Part shown: positions 59,246 through 64,000 of the stretch, piece after piece | Position numbering within the stretch: the first letter of the stretch is position 1 | Layout of the letters: each line of letters starts with the position of its first letter | Assembly: GCA_910577275.1 (NCBI GenBank) | Contig: CAJTMW010000005.1 | Coordinates: 146,764-210,763 of the forward strand | Source of the DNA: an uncultured Lachnospiraceae bacterium | GTDB lineage: Bacteria; Bacillota; Clostridia; Lachnospirales; Lachnospiraceae | Direction: 5' to 3' | DNA length: 64,000 bases | Notes under the pieces: generated by a model | Told to the model about the DNA's origin: nothing | Seen by the model: the letters and a program-made list of their open reading frames with translations, nothing else | Database searches by the model: none | Program-made: the position numbers and the translations under genes

Positions 59246-59961
59246 ATGTGCGCCCCCCAATAGCTGTTAATCCGCTCCTTTACCTCCTGCAGATGAGAGC
59301 GGCTTACAGGGAGCACCGCGCCGTTTTTCAGGACGGCCATGCCGTCTTTTATCTGCATAATATGTATCATGTTGACGATACAGCCCCTGTCGATGTAGAT
59401 AAACTCTTCTGCGTCTAATTCTCCGTAAACCTGCTGCAGGCTTTTCCGCACCCTGGAAACGCCGCGGGCGGAGGTGATGCAGGAATTTTTCCCGTCCCGT
59501 TCGATATAGTAGATATCCTTACAGAGGATTTTTTCAAGGCGGCTGCTGGTCTGAATCGTATAGGATTTTCCGTTTTCCAGCAAAAGCAGTCTGACGGCGT
59601 CGCATATGGCAGGAAAAAGCCGCTTTTCGGCGTCGTTTTTCGGGACATAGCGGAAGATAGACAGCTCGAAAGCGTCTATGGCGTATTCGATATGGGAAGT
59701 GATGAAAATAATCTTTACATTTGGAAGATGAGGCTTTATTTTCTCCGCAAGCTCCATTCCGGTGTTTCCCGGCATCTCAATGTCCAGTAAAATCAAATCA
59801 AAATAAAAGCCGTCTTCCGTAATGTCATAGAGAAGATTGCCGCTGTCCGTATAAACCGAAATTTTTCCCGTGCTCCCGCACTCTCTCAGACAGCTTTCCG
59901 CAACTTCCCTGTGTTTTAAAGCGGTTTCCTTTTCATCGTCGCAAACGGCTATATGCAGCAT
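59242..59961 (-). CDS. LytTR-type response regulator
   Basis: 239 residues. Receiver with DDEKE near 8-12 and phospho-acceptor Asp60 in LILLDIEMPG; LytTR DNA-binding domain about 135-236 (LCKDIYYIERDGKNS, FIYIDRGCIVNMIHIMQIKDG). Coupled to the kinase gene by ATGA. GAGGTGA precedes the ATG at 59961. Forms a regulator-kinase-ATPase-permease cluster on the minus strand. Confidence 0.92.
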   Translation of the reverse strand: MLHIAVCDDEKETALKHREVAESCLRECGSTGKISVYTDSGNLLYDITEDGFYFDLILLDIEMPGNTGMELAEKIKPHLPNVKIIFITSHIEYAIDAFELSIFRYVPKNDAEKRLFPAICDAVRLLLLENGKSYTIQTSSRLEKILCKDIYYIERDGKNSCITSARGVSRVRKSLQQVYGELDAEEFIYIDRGCIVNMIHIMQIKDGMAVLKNGAVLPVSRSHLQEVKERINSYWGAHI

Positions 59962-59981
59962 AAAATCACCTCACGGGAGAT

Positions 59982-60010
59982 ATTATACTATATTTTGGCG
60001 GCGGGCTCAA
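59982..60010 (-). promoter_or_regulatory. Promoter of the LytTR two-component operon
   Basis: Reading the minus strand: TTGAGC (60010-60005), 17-bp spacer, TATAAT (59987-59982). Leader to the ATG is about 15-20 nt and contains the ribosome site. Confidence 0.65.
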
Positions 60011-60075
60011 TCGGAAGCCGGGGAGTTTTGCTATAATCTGAATGTACATATTTCGTCAAATCCCGTTCAGAACGA

Positions 60076-60156
60076 TACTGTCGGTAGCGTTAAAAAGCCC
60101 CATTTTATCCAACTCTACCGACAGTAGGTGTTTATTTTTGCGCCGGATTATATAAT
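60076..60156 (+). promoter_or_regulatory. Inverted repeat and promoter of the HTH-ABC operon
   Basis: Perfect 12-bp arms TACTGTCGGTAG (60076-60087) and its complement (60115-60126) are 27 bp apart, centre to centre 39 bp. The right arm ends 24 bp before a TATAAT at 60151-60156; the -35 (TGTTTA near 60129) is weak. The gene downstream starts with an XRE helix-turn-helix, so self-regulation through these arms is a natural guess. Confidence 0.55.
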
Positions 60157-60177
60157 ATATCGCAGGAGGGATGAATA

Positions 60178-61245
60178 ATGAATCAAATTAAGATTGGGGA
60201 TTTTATTTCCGAACGCCGGAAAGCAAAAGGCTGGACACAAAGCCAGCTGGCAGAAAAACTGGAAATAACCGATAAGGCTGTTTCAAAATGGGAAACAGGA
60301 CGGTCTATGCCGGATTTGTCTTTGTTTATGCCTTTGTGCACTCTTTTAGACGTTACTTTGAATGAACTGTTTGCGGGTGAGTGCATTGCGGAAGAAAAGC
60401 TGAAAGAAAAAGCAGATGAGGTACTTATGGACGTGATTACAAACTGGTTGGGGCACGATAAATGGGAATCAAAAGAAAGCGATACAACCCCCGAAAATGT
60501 TTTGGAAGTTGAAAATGTTTCCAAGCTATATGAAACGGAAAATAATTCAGTATTAGCTGTAAATGATGTGAGTTTTCAGATACCGCACGGCAGCTTTGTT
60601 GGAATTATGGGGGCTTCCGGTTCCGGGAAAACAACATTGCTTAATTTAATAGCCACAATAGACAAGCCCACAAATGGGAGGATACGAATAAGCGGGCAGA
60701 ATATAGCGGATATACCAGACGAGGCTGCCGCGGAATTTCGCCGCAGACATTTAGGCTTTGTTTTCCAGGAATACAATTTACTTGAAACTTTGACTATCTA
60801 TGAAAATATTGCGCTTGCTTTGACAATGAAAGAGGTTTCCAGAGAAAGCATCCGCCCAACGATTCAAAGTCTTTCCAAAAAGCTGGATATATCGGCGATA
60901 TTAGATAAATTCCCATATGAGGTATCGGGAGGACAGCGGCAGCGCTGCGCCTGCGCCCGGGCTATTGTAGTAAAGCCGGACATTATACTTGCGGACGAGC
61001 CTACCGGGGCATTGGATTCCCACGCTGCCAGACAGCTTTTAGACACCTTTGCCATGCTTTGCAGAGAATTTAGCGCAACAATATTGATGGTTACACATGA
61101 TGTCATGGCAGCCAGCTATTGCGACAGGATTTTGTTTATGAAAGACGGCGGAATAAAAGCTGCCTTAAACCGGGAACAGGAAAACAAACAGACCTTTTTC
61201 GCAGATATTTTGAAGAAAATAGAATGGATAGAGGGAGAAAGATAG
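60178..61245 (+). CDS. XRE helix-turn-helix fused to an ABC transporter ATPase
   Basis: 355 residues. Residues about 5-62 are a full XRE HTH (ISERRKAKGWTQSQLAEKLE, KAVSKWETGRSMPDL). A linker leads to a MacB/BceA-type ATPase: Walker A GASGSGKT (145-152), signature VSGGQRQR, Walker B IILADEPTGALD and THD switch. One reading frame covers both with no internal ribosome site seen, so it is a true fusion of DNA-binding and transport ATPase. The permease gene starts directly after its stop. AGGAGG precedes ATG 60178. Confidence 0.9.
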   Translation: MNQIKIGDFISERRKAKGWTQSQLAEKLEITDKAVSKWETGRSMPDLSLFMPLCTLLDVTLNELFAGECIAEEKLKEKADEVLMDVITNWLGHDKWESKESDTTPENVLEVENVSKLYETENNSVLAVNDVSFQIPHGSFVGIMGASGSGKTTLLNLIATIDKPTNGRIRISGQNIADIPDEAAAEFRRRHLGFVFQEYNLLETLTIYENIALALTMKEVSRESIRPTIQSLSKKLDISAILDKFPYEVSGGQRQRCACARAIVVKPDIILADEPTGALDSHAARQLLDTFAMLCREFSATILMVTHDVMAASYCDRILFMKDGGIKAALNREQENKQTFFADILKKIEWIEGER

Positions 61246-62595
61246 ATGTACTTGAAATTGTCAGTCCGTAATGCCAGACGGTCTTTTATAAATTATCTTT
61301 TATATGTTGTTACTATGACCGTCCTTTTGACGGTTACAGAGGTATCTAATTGTATAACCATTATAGGAGAATCAGCCGGTTTTCAAGTGATTTCTCTGCC
61401 GTTGTTGATAGCAGCCATTCAAATAGTTTTAGTCGGATATATAGATACTTTTATGCTTAAACAGCGGGCAAAAGAATTTGCAAGTTATTTGTTGTTGGGG
61501 ATGGAAAAAAAGAGATTAACCCGGCTGTTCCTGTGCGAAGTTTTGTTGATTGGATTTTGCTGCTATATAGCGGGAACAACAATAGGATTTTCCATATATG
61601 GATTCTGGTATTTCCGTGAGCCGTTGCACGAAATGAAATATTGCGGATTCCTTTATGGAAACAGTATGTTATATACGTTTCTGTTTTTTTGCCTTGTTGA
61701 AACAGTGTGTTCTTTTCGATTGAGGAGGCGCTTAGACAAGCTGCAAATAAGAGAGCTGATGTATGAAAAAAACCGCAATCAGGGCGTAAAAAATACAGGC
61801 AGCTATAAAAAATGGGGCATTATTTTCTTTTTGTGTTTTGTGTGCTTTATTGGCTGTGTTTGCAGCATTGTTTTTTTGCCGGAAGTTTACATTGTTTATC
61901 CCGTATCTGTTACAGCAATCCCCTTGTTAATATCTGTTTTTGCTTTTTACAAATGGGCGTTTGGCTGTTTATATGCGTACAGGCGAATGAAATCCGTCAG
62001 GATATATCAAAAAGACAGGCTGTATATTACGGCAAATATAACATCAAATTTCAAAACAGCTGCTATGGTCAATGCTGTTTTTTGCATATGCATTTTGTTT
62101 TCCGGGGGTTCTTTTGTAACTGGAGTGCTGATGCTGCAGCCGGAATTTCAGCTTTTTGATACGGATATGCGCCAGTGGATGGGAACCTCACAAATAAGTA
62201 TCTGTATCGTGTTTCTGGTTATTTATTTTTCGATATTATCTTTGCAGCAGATGACAGAGGTCAGGCAGAATTCAAAAAGCAATCAGATAATGCGCTGTAT
62301 GGGAAAAAGCGATAAGCAGATAGCAAGACTTGTGAACCGGCAGGTAGCAATTAAATTGTCCTCTCCAATGATAATGGCTTTACCCATTCTTTTATTCTGC
62401 ATACCGTTGCTGAATGGAAAAATGAACTTCATATTGCCGGCTTCTTTGAATAATATTCTGCTCAAATTAACCGGTGAGTTTGGGGCGTGTATTGTAGTTT
62501 TTTATATTTGCTATTTCGGAATTGTAAGTGCCATGAGCAGACGTTATATATATCCCTCTGATGGAAAGCCGCGCTATGTGGGATACCGGGGATAG
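61246..62595 (+). CDS. ABC transporter permease (BceB/FtsX-like)
   Basis: 449 residues, about eight to ten membrane segments. The start KLSVRNARRSFINYLLYVVTMT and the segment RAKEFASYLLLGMEKKRLTRLFLCE (about 71-95) are typical of BceB/YxdM-like permeases, though the large extracellular domain of true BceB is missing, so this is a shorter type. The second half repeats the FtsX pattern near IMRCMGKSDKQIARLV. It starts one base after the HTH-ABC gene ends, in a two-gene operon probably for antimicrobial-peptide export or sensing. Confidence 0.85.
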   Translation: MYLKLSVRNARRSFINYLLYVVTMTVLLTVTEVSNCITIIGESAGFQVISLPLLIAAIQIVLVGYIDTFMLKQRAKEFASYLLLGMEKKRLTRLFLCEVLLIGFCCYIAGTTIGFSIYGFWYFREPLHEMKYCGFLYGNSMLYTFLFFCLVETVCSFRLRRRLDKLQIRELMYEKNRNQGVKNTGSYKKWGIIFFLCFVCFIGCVCSIVFLPEVYIVYPVSVTAIPLLISVFAFYKWAFGCLYAYRRMKSVRIYQKDRLYITANITSNFKTAAMVNAVFCICILFSGGSFVTGVLMLQPEFQLFDTDMRQWMGTSQISICIVFLVIYFSILSLQQMTEVRQNSKSNQIMRCMGKSDKQIARLVNRQVAIKLSSPMIMALPILLFCIPLLNGKMNFILPASLNNILLKLTGEFGACIVVFYICYFGIVSAMSRRYIYPSDGKPRYVGYRG

Positions 62596-62805
62596 TATAA
62601 AATCCCGGCTTGTTGCCGCATTGTTCAAGTTCCGTTTTGATGAACAGGAAGTATGAAAAATTGCTTTCGTTTTTGGGAAAACGGTTTTATAATAAAACAA
62701 TGGTAAAATCAGGGTTTGCCGGTGAGTTGTTAAAGGGAAAAATCCAATTTGCAGATAAATAAGAAGAAATGGCGGATTTGAGAATAAAAATGGAGAAAGG
62801 AAACC

Positions 62806-63512
62806 ATGAAGAAATCAATTTTTTTAACAACAGGTTCATTTATATTATACTTTCTACGCTCACTGATTTGTGGAATTTTAACAGGTACATTCAAAACAAA
62901 TGAAAGTATTGCGGAAATTTGCAGTATTTTTATAGTGTTGGCAATCGTATTTTTTATGATAAGAAAAAAAGAAGAATTGTTATTTTATGGAATTTGTATG
63001 TGGAAAGCAGAAAATTTTTATAAAAAAATTTCTTTCTTTTTCTTATTCCGCTGGTCAATCTTCCATATTTATTTTCAGGTGCAAAAATAAATATCATTTT
63101 AGCCATTATCAGTAGCGCTTTTATTGAAATAATGGAAGAATTAATTTTCAGGAGTTTTTTATGCCGTTCCATTGAGCAAGTGTCCAATAAAAATAGGGCT
63201 GTCATAATTTCCAGTGTGATATTTGGCTGTTTTCATCTTATTAATATTGGAAATTATCCGTTAATATATGTTTTGCTTCAAGTGTTGTATGCTTTTGCAA
63301 TGGGGATAGCATTTTCCGTTGTATTTTATGAATGCAATAGCATTTTGCCTTGTGTTATCGTACATATAGCGATAGATTTTTTCGGGACCTTTGAGTTAAA
63401 ACCGATATTTATAGCTGAAATTGTTAGCACTATTATATGTTGTTTGTGTGCAATATATTTTTATTTTTTCGTGAGGAAACAGAAATCTATTACTCTTTTG
63501 TCGGCAAGGTAG
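62806..63512 (+). pseudogene. CPBP intramembrane metalloprotease, split by a frameshift
   Basis: The first part (62806-63090) encodes membrane helices up to YKKISFFFLF; in the frame one base earlier the text continues LIPLVNLPYLFSGAKINII, then the CPBP motif MEELIFR (EExxxR), FGCFHL (FxxxH) and HIAIDFFG. The join falls within A-rich and T-rich runs at about 63022-63045 (seven A at 63022-63028). Joined, the protein has normal family length and motifs. It is a recent one-base loss, a sequencing error, or less likely programmed slippage. CPBP proteases are linked to bacteriocin immunity and prenyl-protein-like processing. GGAGAAAGG precedes the ATG. Confidence 0.8.
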
Positions 63513-63536
63513 AATTGCCCGACTAAAGCCCGACCC

Positions 63537-63555
63537 GTCCGGCAGTCAGCCGGAC
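63537..63555. repeat. Short perfect hairpin after the CPBP gene
   Basis: GTCCGGC-AGTCA-GCCGGAC. A T-run lies only about 15 bases further on, so it is at best a weak terminator. The 63513-63709 stretch otherwise shows no gene. Confidence 0.5.
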
Positions 63556-63709
63556 AGGGAACGGCAAAATTTTTTACACTTCTTTTACTTCTTTATCTCA
63601 CATGAGCAAAATCACAGGGCATGAAACAGGTCATGGCTAATTAGAGGTAATCAAAAGAGGAAAGGAAAAGCACAATCCAGACGGAACCGGCGATACCGTC
63701 AAGAAATAT

Positions 63710-63738
63710 TTGTGAGTTAGCAAGAATCCTGATATAAT
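63710..63738 (+). promoter_or_regulatory. Strong promoter of the edge HTH gene
   Basis: TTGTGA (63710-63715), 17-bp spacer, TATAAT (63733-63738) with TG one base upstream (extended -10). The leader to ATG 63780 is about 35 nt with GGGAGA. Confidence 0.75.
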
Positions 63739-63779
63739 GGGGGCAAGCGCCCATCCGGGGCAGAAAGGCAGGGAGAAAA

Positions 63780-64000
63780 ATGCACATCAGCTACAAACCG
63801 CTCTGGCACACACTGATAGAGCGCAACATGAGGAAAGAAGATTTAAGGCTTGCCGCTGGCCTGACCACAAATATGATTGCCAACATGGGCAAAGAAGGGA
63901 AACATATCAGCATGGACACGCTTGCCCGTATTTGTGAAACGCTGGATTGTGGCATTATGGACGTGATTGAGCTGGCCAGTGACGAGCCTTCCGCCACAGG
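63780..64000 (+). CDS. Cro/C1-type helix-turn-helix regulator, cut by window edge
   Basis: 73 residues visible, open to the right edge. It matches the small HTH_26 type (MHISYKPLWHTLIERNMRKE, then DLRLAAGLTTNMIANMGKEG and MDTLARICETLDCGIMDVIE). These single-domain regulators are very common at control regions of integrative elements and prophages in Firmicutes, so a mobile element may begin here; nothing else in view confirms that. Confidence 0.8.
   Translation, partial: MHISYKPLWHTLIERNMRKEDLRLAAGLTTNMIANMGKEGKHISMDTLARICETLDCGIMDVIELASDEPSAT

Overview
The window reads as a chromosomal segment of a gut-type Firmicute, most likely a large-genome member of the Lachnospiraceae. This is inferred from gene style: three CUT1 sugar ABC transporters with no ATPase gene of their own, repeated YesM/YesN-type two-component systems, AgrA/AgrC-like and LytTR regulators, a T-box leader before tyrS, strong AGGAGG ribosome sites, and the MBOAT/DHHW/DUF4358 cell-surface set. 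No rRNA, tRNA, CRISPR array or insertion sequence was found.

Layout. 0-5 kb: a small InlB-repeat membrane protein, an HxlR regulator facing an NAD(P)-binding oxidoreductase, a zinc-macrodomain hydrolase paired with a class M sirtuin, and an AAA/DUF4143 ATPase. 5-13 kb: a sugar-uptake operon (binding lipoprotein, two permeases, YesM kinase, ADP-ribosylglycohydrolase-family protein, YesN regulator). 13-21 kb: an AlbA_2 regulator, a sedoheptulokinase-like kinase, a panC-panD-PanS-like operon with a long leader, a WYL regulator, small AT-rich orphan genes and a GyrI-like protein. 21-30 kb: two paralogous AAA-ATPase/PD-(D/E)XK proteins flank an AgrA/AgrC-like pair, an uncharacterised three-gene operon with putative LytTR-type direct repeats at its promoter, an AlkC-like repair protein, and decayed gene fragments.

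30-38 kb: an SGNH hydrolase - DUF4358 lipoprotein - MBOAT - DHHW operon that probably acetylates a surface polymer, then tyrS on the minus strand under a T-box, and an AbiEi/AbiEii type IV toxin-antitoxin pair whose promoter and ribosome site lie in one long dyad. 38-54 kb: a carbohydrate locus centred on an N,N'-diacetylchitobiose phosphorylase and a phosphohexomutase, with one ABC transporter upstream and, downstream, an overlapping kinase - binding protein - regulator trio and a second ABC transporter. 54-64 kb: a maltose-type O-acetyltransferase, a LytTR two-component system with its own ABC exporter, an HTH-ABC ATPase fusion with its permease, a frameshifted CPBP protease, and the start of an HTH regulator at the right edge.

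The most interesting signals are: (a) 15-bp direct repeats 20 bp apart directly upstream of a good promoter for the uncharacterised operon at 25.0-26.5 kb; (b) the chitobiose phosphorolysis locus with a possible three-component sensor; (c) a 41-bp sequence shared between an intergenic region and the coding region of tyrS; (d) five tandem ~30-bp copies of a permease gene's 3' end placed before a binding-protein gene; (e) the panB-less pantothenate operon with a PanS-like transporter; and (f) inverted repeats that overlap promoters and ribosome sites. All names rest on reading sequence and motifs by eye; no database search was possible.
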